8,249 nucleotides of DNA from Planctomycetota bacterium. GTDB lineage: Bacteria; Planctomycetota; SZUA-567; H5-PLA8. A model generated the notes under the pieces. The model saw only the letters and a program-made list of their open reading frames with translations. It did not search any database and had not been told where the DNA came from. Positions 1-6,683 of the stretch are shown here, in pieces. Positions within the stretch are counted from its first letter, which is position 1; every line of letters starts with the position of its first letter. The stretch spans positions 1 through 8,249 of the forward strand of contig JANXLS010000423.1 in NCBI GenBank assembly GCA_025355035.1, read 5' to 3'. Both the position numbers and the translations under genes were made by a program.

Positions 1-1
1 T

Positions 2-487
2 CCCACCGCGCCCGTCGGCGAATTGGATTCGAAACCGACACCGACCGGCGACATGACGGTGCGGTTTCTGAAGGGCAAAATGCCCGCTGTGATTGACACC
101 GGTTTGAATCTGATCGACGTCCGAGACTGCGCCGAAGGCCATCTCCTCGCTGCCGAAAAAGGCCGGGTTGGTGAACGCTACATTCTCGGCTGCCAGAACA
201 TGACGCTGATGCAAATCGGCCAGACGCTCGGAAAAGTCTCGGGCCTCCCCGGTCCGAAGATGCACCTTCCTTACTTTGTCGCTTTTATGGCCGGATGGTT
301 CGACACCAAACTCTCCATGATGCGCGGAAAAACGCCGTCGATCTCGCTCGAAAGCGTGAAGATGGCGAAGAAGAAAATGTGGGTGAAGTGCGACAAAGCG
401 ATCCGGGAATTGGGGCTGAAGCAGACGCCGCCGGAAGAGGCGCTCGCGCGTGCCGTCGCGTGGTATCGTGAAAACAAATACGCGTAG
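2..487 (+). CDS. hpnA: HpnA-like hopanoid-associated sugar epimerase (NAD-dependent, extended SDR), 3' part only
   Basis: The reading frame is open from base 2, so the gene starts before the window; 161 codons and a TAG stop are visible. The visible part is the C-terminal, substrate-binding half of an extended short-chain dehydrogenase (NAD-dependent epimerase/dehydratase family). The Rossmann nucleotide-binding motif and the YxxxK catalytic pair would lie upstream. Segments I recognise as typical of the hopanoid-associated epimerase HpnA are KPTPTG, then DTGLNLIDVRDCAEGHLLA and KGRVGERYILG, ending in the usual AVAWYRENKY helix. HpnA is encoded in hopanoid clusters and is presumed to act on the sugar part of the hopanoid side chain; its exact reaction is not firmly established. 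A second hopanoid-type gene (HpnG-like) lies 0.9 kb downstream on the same strand, which supports the call. An alternative is a generic dihydroflavonol-4-reductase-like SDR. Confidence 0.8.
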   Translation, partial: PTAPVGELDSKPTPTGDMTVRFLKGKMPAVIDTGLNLIDVRDCAEGHLLAAEKGRVGERYILGCQNMTLMQIGQTLGKVSGLPGPKMHLPYFVAFMAGWFDTKLSMMRGKTPSISLESVKMAKKKMWVKCDKAIRELGLKQTPPEEALARAVAWYRENKYA

Positions 488-558
488 TCGAAGCCAACTT
501 TTTTTGAATTGAGGCAAGCAAAGCCGGAGCTATTGATCATTAAGCGCTGAAAAAAAGG

Positions 559-596
559 AAAACCCGAACGCTGCTCATCATCAACGTTCGGGTTTT
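559..596. terminator. Bidirectional rho-independent terminator
   Basis: A perfect 12-bp inverted repeat (arms 559-570 and 585-596, AAAACCCGAACG / CGTTCGGGTTTT) encloses a 14-nt loop. Read rightward, the stem ends in TTTT and serves the epimerase gene ending at 487. Read leftward, the stem is followed by CC and seven Ts (complement of 550-558), so it is a stronger terminator for the leftward response-regulator gene, whose stop is at 717-719. Its position between two convergent genes fits this double use. Confidence 0.8.
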
Positions 597-716
597 CGAT
601 GCGTACAGTCACGAGTTCCGCCGAGTTCTACATCCCACCTCCTTTCAACATGGTTAACTTTTTAAGTCCGGAGGCCCCCTCAGGCTTCGGGACGACTTCT
701 ATCTTATTTTCAATCT

Positions 717-1118
717 TCAAGCGGCCTTGCCTAGTTTGTCGATCCAGTTCTTCAGCTCGCGTAAATCAAGCGGCTTGCGGAAAAGTGGAATGTGTTTGGA
801 ACGAACCCATATCTCCAGACTAATGTCATTCGATCCGGTCATCAGCGCGACCGGCATTTTTGGAAAATCCAATTGAAACTCTTCGATCACTCTGCAGCCG
901 GTCGCACCAGGCAAATTATAATCGACCAGCAATCCATCAAACTCAGATTCGATGAAAACCATGTCGCGCAGCATCTCCAGCGCTTCTTCCGTCGAGACGG
1001 CGAGCACACTGCGGATGCTCTGCTCCTGCAGCCAGCGCGTCACCGCGTAGCCCACTCCAGGGTCGTCGTCCACGACCATCAATCGAGCGTTTTTATGAGT
1101 CTTCGCTATGGCTGCCAT
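717..1118 (-). CDS. Single-domain response regulator (CheY-like receiver)
   Basis: The product is a 133-residue stand-alone receiver domain with no output domain. All phosphorylation-site residues are present: an acidic cluster DDD (residues 17-19) after the first beta strand (LMVV), the phospho-acceptor Asp66 in LLVDYNLPGATG, the switch Thr94 in LMTG, and Lys115 in FRKP. It should therefore be phosphorylated by a histidine kinase, which is not in the window, and should signal by protein-protein contact. The start is placed at 1118 because the complementary strand has GGAG at 1125-1128 with a 6-nt spacer to this ATG. The ATG four codons upstream (1130) has no ribosome-binding site. The gene is divergent from the HpnG-like gene and convergent with the epimerase. 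A link to hopanoid metabolism is positional only. The family call is secure; the pathway is unknown. Confidence 0.9.
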   Translation of the reverse strand: MAAIAKTHKNARLMVVDDDPGVGYAVTRWLQEQSIRSVLAVSTEEALEMLRDMVFIESEFDGLLVDYNLPGATGCRVIEEFQLDFPKMPVALMTGSNDISLEIWVRSKHIPLFRKPLDLRELKNWIDKLGKAA

Positions 1119-1124
1119 GACTGT

Positions 1125-1128
1125 CTCC
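1125..1128 (-). promoter_or_regulatory. Ribosome-binding site that decides the response-regulator start
   Basis: GGAG on the minus strand lies 6 nt before the ATG at 1118-1116. It overlaps the upstream in-frame ATG (1130-1128), so the upstream codon is unlikely to be the initiator. Confidence 0.6.
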
Positions 1129-1361
1129 ATTTGTTACATAAGTCATACGAACAAAGAGAATGCCAAAACGCGCCGCAGGTTTTGAAAGCTGCGTTTCTCC
1201 TATGAAATATTTTTTTCAATGGCCTTGCGCACACTAGTGGACGCAACAATGGCATGTTGGTTATTGAACATTACGGCAATAAAGGCGAAGCGTTGCGCAA
1301 TAATCTCGCGAGCTGCACAAGTCAATTTGCACACGCAGGAATTCTCGGATAAAAGCGACGC

Positions 1362-2096
1362 ATGAAACCATTAATCGACGCGCCCACAATTGCCATCGTC
1401 TGCGCGCTGAAGGAAGAATTCGCGGCCGTGGAAGCGGGGTTGGGTCCGAACTATCGTGAGCGCTTTGAATTGATTCGAGCGGGTGTCGGCTCCCTTTCCG
1501 CTGCTCGAGTCGCGCAGGAATTGGCCAGACGCGAAACACCGCCATACATCATCATTTCGACGGGCTTTTGCGGTGGATTGGTCGATGCGTTAAAAGTCGG
1601 CGACGTCGTTGTCGGCTACGAAATTGAAAACGCCCTCCCCCTCCCTCGTCCCGATTTCGAAAGTGTTTCACACGATCCACTCGCAGCAAAATGCGCGTTG
1701 TCCTTCGAGGATGCATTGAAACGCCAGAACGTTCGCGCGTTTCGCGGCAAAACGGTTTGCTCGGAGGTTGCCGTATCATCGATTGAGGAGAAGCGCAAAC
1801 TCGGCGATGCCGGTGCGCTTGCCGTCGATATGGAATCGTTCGCACTTGTGTCGCATTTCGCAGGTTGCGTTCTCTTCGTTCGCGTCGTCAGCGACTCGGT
1901 CGACGACGAACTCCCAAAGGAAGTCGGCGAATTTATTGACGCTGCCGGCAACATCCGTGCTGGGAAGATCGCGCGCTTCATCGTAAAAAATCCGAGTAAT
2001 ATTCTGCGTTTGATGGAACTCAAAAAGCGGTCAGACATCGCCGCGAAAGCATTGACCGAAGCGTGGCGCATTCTTCGCGACCTCTCATTTGATTAA
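1362..2096 (+). CDS. hpnG: HpnG-like adenosylhopane nucleosidase (nucleoside phosphorylase superfamily)
   Basis: The product is a 244-residue member of the purine nucleoside phosphorylase / MTA-SAH nucleosidase fold. Visible signatures are the N-terminal strand and catalytic-loop pattern AIVCALKEE (residues 11-19), AGVG (40-43), the glycine loop STGFCGGL followed by LKVGDVVV (66-84), the ribose-contacting VDMES (155-159), and VVSDSVDDE (175-183), whose Asp178 matches the base-protonating Asp of the family. Overall length and the VCALKEE opening fit the hopanoid-associated phosphorylase HpnG. HpnG removes adenine from adenosylhopane (the HpnH product) to give ribosylhopane on the way to bacteriohopanepolyols. 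The HpnA-like gene upstream on the same strand supports this. The start at 1362 is the first possible one, because an in-frame TAA sits at 1350-1352. No good Shine-Dalgarno is visible, so translation may be weak. An alternative is a generic MTA/SAH nucleosidase, which I think less likely. Confidence 0.77.
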   Translation: MKPLIDAPTIAIVCALKEEFAAVEAGLGPNYRERFELIRAGVGSLSAARVAQELARRETPPYIIISTGFCGGLVDALKVGDVVVGYEIENALPLPRPDFESVSHDPLAAKCALSFEDALKRQNVRAFRGKTVCSEVAVSSIEEKRKLGDAGALAVDMESFALVSHFAGCVLFVRVVSDSVDDELPKEVGEFIDAAGNIRAGKIARFIVKNPSNILRLMELKKRSDIAAKALTEAWRILRDLSFD

Positions 2097-2168
2097 GCAC
2101 AGCTCTTCAACGGATCGTATGCAATAGGCGAAGGCGTTGGATATTAGGACGAGCACAAGGCGATCAAA

Positions 2169-2288
2169 ATGCAATACGGCTGGCTTTCATGGGCATGTGA
2201 TCCTGTCCCGGCAAATACGCGAGGAGAGTACGCGTACGCGCGTTACTTGCAATCGTGGGCTAACCAGGATAATAGGGCGATCATTTAG
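2169..2288 (+). CDS. Possible small ORF, 39 residues (doubtful)
   Basis: An ATG at 2169 with AAGG 8 nt upstream opens a 39-codon frame ending in TAG at 2286. The peptide is rich in Trp and Tyr (3 W, 4 Y) with the stretch GEYAYARYLQSWANQ, which looks more protein-like than random intergenic translation. An in-frame TAG at 2145 rules out a longer frame. It lies in the 222-bp gap between the HpnG-like and UxaE-like genes and contains the GTACGCGTAC palindrome. I do not recognise any family. It may be a leader peptide, a remnant of a decayed gene, or chance. Confidence 0.15.
   Translation: MQYGWLSWACDPVPANTRGEYAYARYLQSWANQDNRAII
2247..2273 (+). promoter_or_regulatory. Weak candidate promoter for the UxaE-like gene
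   Basis: TTGCAA (2247-2252) and GATAAT (2268-2273) resemble -35 and -10 boxes, but the 15-bp spacer is short. Transcription would start near 2280, about 40 nt before the ATG at 2319. A perfect palindrome, CGCGTACGCG (2231-2240), overlapping GTACGCGTAC (2228-2237), lies just upstream and could be an operator. This is inference only. Confidence 0.25.
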
Positions 2289-2318
2289 CAGATTGCTCAT
2301 AGCACGCAAAGGGAACCC

Positions 2319-3584
2319 ATGAACACACCTACTCTTTCACTCGGCAAATTTTCGCTCGGAATGGGCGATCGCTTCGCGCATCAGGCTCGCGCGCAACTCC
2401 GCGCGTGTCAACTTGCGTTGGAACACGGCGTTGAGATCACGCCGGTGTGGAACAAATCGAATCGCGAACACAACATCATTGGGTCCGAACCCGCCGCTAC
2501 GCGCATCGCAGCGGATGCGGCCGTGAAAGCGCTGGGCTGGACGATTCCGCACTTTCTGGATGCGGACCATATTGGATTGAAGACCGTCGATCGCTTCATC
2601 TCGGTCAGCGATTTCTTTACGATTGATGTTGCCGATTTCATCGCGAAGCCAGCCGCACCGGAAACGGTCACCGTCTTCGCAGATCGGCATCCGGAGTTGG
2701 TTGGCGCCTTGGCAATTGCCGGAATTGCCGAGCCGTTTTCGACGCAGCGCGCGGACATCGAACGCATCGCGGGGAAGTACCTGCTCGCTGTCCAGGAAGC
2801 GGGGAAGGTTCATCGATACATCGATGCAGCGAAAAAAGGGCGCTACATTCCGGAGATTTCGATGGACGAAACCGACAGTCCGCAGACGCCGCCGGAATTG
2901 CTGGTGATTCTGGCCGCCATCGCTGATGAAGGTATTCCGATCCAGACGATTGCTCCGAAGTTCACCGGGCGCTTTAACAAGGGCGTCGATTATGTCGGAG
3001 ACGTCGCTCAGTTCGAACGCGAATTTAACGATGACCTGTGCGTCATTGCTCACGCGGTGAAGCACTACGGATTGCCTGAGAATTTGAAGCTCAGCGTCCA
3101 CAGCGGCAGCGACAAGTTTTCGATCTATGCGCCGATCCGCCGATCGCTGGCGAAGCACAACGCTGGCGTCCACGTCAAGACAGCCGGGACAACGTGGCTC
3201 GAAGAGTGCATCGGTTTGGCTGAAGCGAACGGAGCGGGATTGGTGCTGGCGAAAGAGATTTATGCCCAAGCGATGTCCCATATTGACGAGCTGTGTGCGC
3301 CGTACGCAACGGTGATCGACATCGACCGCTCGAAACTTCCGAGCGCGAGCGTTGTGCAAAATTGGACGAGCGAGCAGTATGTGTCCGCGCTTCGACACGA
3401 TCAACGCAACCCGGCGTTTAACGCGAACGTGCGACAGTTGCTTCACGTCGGATTTAAAGTCGCCGCGAAGATGGGGACCCGCTATCTCGATCAACTCGAT
3501 GCGTGTGAAGCGACGGTTGCGCGAAACGTCACGGGGAATCTGTATGAGCGGCATATTGTGCCGCTGTTTGGGGCGAAGTTATAA
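2319..3584 (+). CDS. uxaE: Tagaturonate epimerase family protein (UxaE-like)
   Basis: The product is a 421-residue cytosolic protein with no signal peptide or membrane segment. I recognise the tagaturonate epimerase family from the blocks FLDADHIGLKTVDRF (79-93), SVHSGSDKFSIY (259-270), TAGTTWLEE (288-296), and a conserved tail RNPAFNANVRQLLHVGFKVA (363-382). The invariant Asp/His residues (DADH 81-84, His261, Asp265) are plausible metal or substrate ligands, but this is inference. UxaE, characterised in Thermotoga maritima, interconverts D-tagaturonate and D-fructuronate, joining the galacturonate and glucuronate branches of hexuronate breakdown. The ATG at 2319 is preceded by AAAGGG (2308-2313) at 5-nt spacing. 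No other uronate gene is adjacent, so the substrate may differ. The 3' end lies only 5 bp from the stop of the convergent propeller gene, leaving no room for a terminator between them. Confidence 0.75.
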   Translation: MNTPTLSLGKFSLGMGDRFAHQARAQLRACQLALEHGVEITPVWNKSNREHNIIGSEPAATRIAADAAVKALGWTIPHFLDADHIGLKTVDRFISVSDFFTIDVADFIAKPAAPETVTVFADRHPELVGALAIAGIAEPFSTQRADIERIAGKYLLAVQEAGKVHRYIDAAKKGRYIPEISMDETDSPQTPPELLVILAAIADEGIPIQTIAPKFTGRFNKGVDYVGDVAQFEREFNDDLCVIAHAVKHYGLPENLKLSVHSGSDKFSIYAPIRRSLAKHNAGVHVKTAGTTWLEECIGLAEANGAGLVLAKEIYAQAMSHIDELCAPYATVIDIDRSKLPSASVVQNWTSEQYVSALRHDQRNPAFNANVRQLLHVGFKVAAKMGTRYLDQLDACEATVARNVTGNLYERHIVPLFGAKL

Positions 3585-3589
3585 CGAAG

Positions 3590-4609
3590 CTATTTCCCAA
3601 CAACCAGAATTGTAAATGAACCGGGTACGGTGGCGCCGCGCCGTTCTCCTGCTGCTGGGGCGGATCGGTCGGCTGTGATGAGAATGATCTGGCCTGTTTT
3701 GGTGTCGAGCGTTGAACATTTGGCACCGGCTTTTGTTTGAACGGTTTGCTCGACGGCGAATTGGGTCGGGTCGTTTTCCTTAATTACAGTCAACGTGCCG
3801 TCCCCTTGAGAGCTGAATGACTCCATCGATTTGGGATTGAACTCAGCGGAGTCCACTCCTGCACCCGTTGGCAACGTCGTCAAAATTTTTCCGTCCGCAG
3901 CGTTCATAATCACACACATTTTTTGCGCGCGGCAATAGACGAACAAGATTCCGTTTGTGGTGTCCATCGCCATGCCGGCGGGTGTGCCGCCGTTTTCGCC
4001 GAGGTCGTAATGACCCGTGGTCTTCATGGTTTTGGCCTCGATGACTGCAACTTGCGCCTTGTCTTCGACGCAGACGTAGACGTGTCCCTTGCCGTCGGCG
4101 CAGGCTTGCTCGGGTGCGCCGCCGACTTCAATCGTCCCAGCGATGGTTCCGTCAGCGGGGTTGATCACGGTTACGTTGGGGGCCTCGTGGCTCAAGACGT
4201 AAATGCGTTCCGTTGCCGGTTCGAAGAAAATGCCGTCGGGCTTGCCGGAGACGTCGATCGCTTTGATCGGTTCCAACGTCTTGGCATCAAACATCACGAC
4301 CGGTTTGCTGCTGGTGAAGCCGCGGCCAGACTTGGGATCGATCGCCACACCGTGTCCCGCGACGACGTTCGGAATTTCTTTGATGAGTTTCAGCGTGTCC
4401 AAATCATAAACAGAAATACGTCCCAAATCTTTTCCGCTGCGAACCACGAACAGATGCCGGGCTTCGCTGTCGGCGTACACGTAATCGAATCCGCCCTCCC
4501 CACCGACTTTGGCGGTGTTGATGACTTTATACGGACCGTTTGCATCTTCGGCGAAGGTTGCGGAAGTCGATACGACCAACGCGAGACAGAGGATTCGAGA
4601 AAAACGCAT
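3590..4609 (-). CDS. Exported YncE-type seven-bladed beta-propeller protein
   Basis: The product is a 339-residue protein with an N-terminal signal peptide: basic MRFSR, a hydrophobic core (residues 6-17) and a likely cleavage after TFA (18-20). The mature part is a series of about 40-residue repeats of the type seen in YncE / 40-residue YVTN beta-propellers, for example ISVYDLDTLKLIKEI, VVMFDAKTLEPIKAI, VTVINPADGTIAGTI, VAVIEAKTMKTTG and MCVIMNAADGKILTT, ending in PGSFTILVVGK. Members are periplasmic or extracellular; ligand and function vary and none can be assigned here. The start at 4609 is chosen because GGAG (4619-4622, minus strand) sits 9 nt upstream and the signal peptide begins there; a frame-open ATG at 4693 would bury the signal peptide. 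A TATAAG box (4661-4656, minus) could be its -10 element. It is encoded downstream of the coiled-coil membrane protein on the same strand, separated by 178 bp. Confidence 0.85.
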   Translation of the reverse strand: MRFSRILCLALVVSTSATFAEDANGPYKVINTAKVGGEGGFDYVYADSEARHLFVVRSGKDLGRISVYDLDTLKLIKEIPNVVAGHGVAIDPKSGRGFTSSKPVVMFDAKTLEPIKAIDVSGKPDGIFFEPATERIYVLSHEAPNVTVINPADGTIAGTIEVGGAPEQACADGKGHVYVCVEDKAQVAVIEAKTMKTTGHYDLGENGGTPAGMAMDTTNGILFVYCRAQKMCVIMNAADGKILTTLPTGAGVDSAEFNPKSMESFSSQGDGTLTVIKENDPTQFAVEQTVQTKAGAKCSTLDTKTGQIILITADRSAPAAGERRGATVPGSFTILVVGK

Positions 4610-4655
4610 GGGTCGAGGCTCCAGTTTCGGGATGAAATACTTTAGGTCGCCAAAG

Positions 4656-4661
4656 CTTATA
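4656..4661 (-). promoter_or_regulatory. Candidate -10 box for the propeller gene
   Basis: TATAAG on the minus strand would place the transcript start near 4649, about 40 nt before the ATG. No convincing -35 hexamer is found 16-18 bp upstream, so this is a weak call. Confidence 0.25.
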
Positions 4662-4787
4662 TCGGTAACTACTCCGAAAAAGGAACGGCGCATATTAAAG
4701 GCGATTAATAAATAGAGGGCGAGTAGGTTTCTACGAGCACTAACGGAGCGCCTCGCGTGGGTCGATTATATTTTGATTTCAAATCCC

Positions 4788-6446
4788 TCACTTCCCGCCG
4801 CGGTTTCTAATGGAGTCGATTTTTTGTTCGTCCACCGTTCGCACAAATGTGCCGGGGTTTTGGACGATGGTTGACGTGTCGGCGGCGAATTTGTCGAAGG
4901 TTCGGAAGTTGGCGATTGTGTCACCGCTGATGCGGAAATCGCAGAGTGTGCGTTCGAAATGGTACGACGGTTCCCAAGGCCACATGTTTTTGTATGGTGA
5001 TGAGGCGGTCAGTTGACTGGAGCGTCTTACTTTGCGGATGTAGCCGGGGGATGTGATGTCCAGTTGCGCGACTTTATGTGCGTCGGGGCTTTTGGTATAT
5101 GGAAGATCGACGCTGCAATTAACGGTGATTGGGCGCGCGAGTTGGGAATGGGAATCGTTGTCGATGTGGCGGATCATGGCTTTGACGGAGTACGATCCGG
5201 ATTCAACACGGGCATAAAGCGGGCGCATGGAATAGAAGACAGCTTTCTGGCTGCCTTCGCGGCCGCTCTTGAAATCGACGCTCTGTTGCAGCACGCCGAT
5301 TTCATCGCCTTCATTAAAGATGACCGAAGAGAACGGGCCGCAGTCGTTTCCGAGTGGGTCGGTGACGATCAGTTCGAGCGTGAAATCGTTGGGGACGTCT
5401 TGCGCGGTGACCGATACGACCAGGCGGGCACGGTCGATTTTTTCGAATACGAGTTTTTCGAGATCGATGATGCGCAGGTGGGCTCCATCCAAGTCGATTT
5501 TGAGCTTGTTGATTTGCGGCTTGAGTTCGCCGATTTCGCCAGTGAGGCCGACGATGGTGCCCTCAAGATTCGCGAGTTTGGCGTCGGCGGTTTTCTTGTC
5601 GTCTTCCAAAATGTGGAGTTTAAGTTTGAGGTCGCGGTCTTCTTTGGTCAGTGCCGCGGAGGTGGATTTCCAGCGTTCGAGATCGGCGAGAAGTTGTTCG
5701 CGTTCGCCGCCGAGTTTTGCGAGATCAGCGTTGAGTTTCGATTTGTCACTGTTGGCTTTGGCGAGATCGCTGGTGTAGCTGAGCGTTCGCACGTTGAGAT
5801 CGGTCGCGAGGCGGTCGCTGTCGCTGCGGAGTTTGTCACGATCGAGTTTGAGATTCGCAACGGCTTTTTGGGAATCAGCAAGTTGGCTGTCGAGTGTGCC
5901 GATTTGTAAATGCAACGCGGCGACATTGGTTTTGTAGCCCTCGATGTCTTTGGCCATACGGACCAATTCGGATTTCAGGTCGGTCATGGAGGCGACATTG
6001 ACGCTGCGGTACTTGTCGAATTCACTTTGCAGCGCGTTGAGTTTGGCGAGTTGGATCGTCAATTCTTTGGAATAGTTTTCGCTCTGCGATTTAAATTTGG
6101 CGGTTTCGTCAGCGTAGAACTGGCGTTGCTTTTCGGAATCGGCGAATTGGAGTTTCAGGGCGGCGAGTTGCTGGTCGAGGCCGTTCGCCTGCGATTTGAA
6201 GCTGCTCGATTCCTGCGCGAGTTGTACCGATTTATCACGCAGTTCAGTGAGCGTGAGCGTGTTCGAATTCTTGTAATTTGCGTACTCGCCCTGCACGTTT
6301 GTGAGGCGAATGTCCGTTTTCTTTAACACAGACGCAAACGCGACGGCAACGGCAAGCATGACGATGCTGCACAGCATGAACAGATCGGACATCGAAATCC
6401 AACCGAGGGCCTTGGCTTCGCCACCTTGCTCTTCGAATTTGTGCAT
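4788..6446 (-). CDS. Membrane-anchored coiled-coil protein with MotB/ZorB-like N-terminus and unknown beta-rich C-terminal domain
   Basis: The product is 552 residues. After a 16-residue N-terminus there is one transmembrane helix (about 17-41) beginning GWISMSDLFML. The Trp followed five residues later by an Asp (Asp21) just inside the helix is the arrangement of the proton-carrying Asp in MotB, ZorB and relatives. Residues about 45-335 form a nearly unbroken coiled coil with Leu/Ile/Val heptads and many K, D, E and Q (for example LKLQFADSEKQRQF, LANLEGTIVGLTGEIGELK). Residues about 340-552 are non-coiled and beta-rich, containing FTLELIVTDPLGND (355-368) and ESGSYSVKAMI (415-425). No OmpA-like peptidoglycan-binding motif is visible. 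The start at 6446 follows a full AAAGGAG (6464-6458, minus) with 11-nt spacing; the ATG at 6506 has no such site. It is divergent from the MotA/ExbB-like gene, its likely partner. Function is unknown. Confidence 0.7.
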   Translation of the reverse strand: MHKFEEQGGEAKALGWISMSDLFMLCSIVMLAVAVAFASVLKKTDIRLTNVQGEYANYKNSNTLTLTELRDKSVQLAQESSSFKSQANGLDQQLAALKLQFADSEKQRQFYADETAKFKSQSENYSKELTIQLAKLNALQSEFDKYRSVNVASMTDLKSELVRMAKDIEGYKTNVAALHLQIGTLDSQLADSQKAVANLKLDRDKLRSDSDRLATDLNVRTLSYTSDLAKANSDKSKLNADLAKLGGEREQLLADLERWKSTSAALTKEDRDLKLKLHILEDDKKTADAKLANLEGTIVGLTGEIGELKPQINKLKIDLDGAHLRIIDLEKLVFEKIDRARLVVSVTAQDVPNDFTLELIVTDPLGNDCGPFSSVIFNEGDEIGVLQQSVDFKSGREGSQKAVFYSMRPLYARVESGSYSVKAMIRHIDNDSHSQLARPITVNCSVDLPYTKSPDAHKVAQLDITSPGYIRKVRRSSQLTASSPYKNMWPWEPSYHFERTLCDFRISGDTIANFRTFDKFAADTSTIVQNPGTFVRTVDEQKIDSIRNRGGK

Positions 6447-6457
6447 GGGGACATCGA

Positions 6458-6464
6458 CTCCTTT
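6458..6464 (-). promoter_or_regulatory. Ribosome-binding site that decides the coiled-coil protein start
   Basis: AAAGGAG on the minus strand, 11 nt before the ATG at 6446-6444. The 20 codons between this and the next upstream ATG (6506) encode no recognisable element, so the shorter protein is preferred. Confidence 0.55.
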
Positions 6465-6526
6465 GGGTAATCGTTCATCGATTGTCACGGAATGGAGAGG
6501 GAACATTCAAATTCGTGCCGCCCGAC

Positions 6527-6536
6527 AAGCGCGCTT
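6527..6536. repeat. 10-bp palindrome in the divergent promoter region
   Basis: AAGCGCGCTT is a perfect palindrome lying 81 bp upstream of the coiled-coil gene's ATG. GCGCG-containing words recur at about 6549-6553, 6607-6611 and 6655-6660 in the same gap. It could be a regulator-binding site or simply a GC-rich chance palindrome. Confidence 0.3.
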
Positions 6537-6545
6537 CAATGCAAT

Positions 6546-6614
6546 AGACGCGCCAGATTGAGAAAACTTGGATTTTGAGCATTTTATTCATTCATTTTAC
6601 ATTTTAGCGCGTCT
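6546..6614. repeat. 8-bp inverted repeat flanking the AT-rich centre of the divergent promoter region
   Basis: AGACGCGC (6546-6553) and GCGCGTCT (6607-6614) are exact reverse complements, 53 bp apart. The AT-rich stretch between them holds the best promoter candidate, and the right arm coincides with its predicted start point. This geometry suits an operator pair controlling both divergent genes, but no regulator is identified. Confidence 0.35.
6575..6603 (+). promoter_or_regulatory. Candidate sigma70-type promoter for the MotA/ExbB-like gene
   Basis: TTGAGC (6575-6580) and TACATT (6598-6603) each match four of six consensus bases and are separated by the ideal 17 bp, in an AT-rich stretch. 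Transcription would start near 6610, giving a leader of about 75 nt before the ATG at 6684. No comparably good promoter is visible on the other strand for the divergent gene. Confidence 0.45.
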
Positions 6615-6683
6615 GGTATATGCCGTGCTGCATGACTTAGAGGGGCTCGAAAATCGCGCGCTCCACCTTAGAGAGGATACGAC

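Noticed and set aside
661..690. Imperfect GC-rich hairpin just downstream of the response-regulator stop
   Set aside because: The stem has a mismatch and a bulge and no T-run follows in the leftward direction. The perfect stem at 559-596 explains termination better.
1249..1365. 38-residue ORF whose TGA overlaps the HpnG-like start (ATGA)
   Set aside because: No ribosome-binding site was found and the translation looks random. The ATGA overlap is easily produced by chance.
2337..3554. Long open frame (405 codons) on the minus strand opposite the UxaE-like gene
   Set aside because: It lies fully antisense to a gene with clear family motifs. Its Arg/Val-rich composition without any recognisable motif is what a reverse-strand shadow gives.
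3923..4645. 240-codon open frame on the plus strand opposite the propeller gene
   Set aside because: It is antisense to the clear YncE-type propeller with signal peptide, and its translation shows no domain.
4765..4770. TATAAT on the minus strand just after the coiled-coil gene stop
   Set aside because: It is a perfect -10 box, but no -35 element lies 16-18 bp upstream and the next start codon is 156 bp away. The TATAAG closer to the propeller gene fits better.
5013..5909. 298-codon open frame on the plus strand opposite the coiled-coil gene
   Set aside because: The Phe/Glu/Asp/Val-rich, repetitive translation mirrors the Lys/Leu/Ser/Asp codons of the coiled coil on the other strand. There is no ribosome-binding site support or family resemblance.
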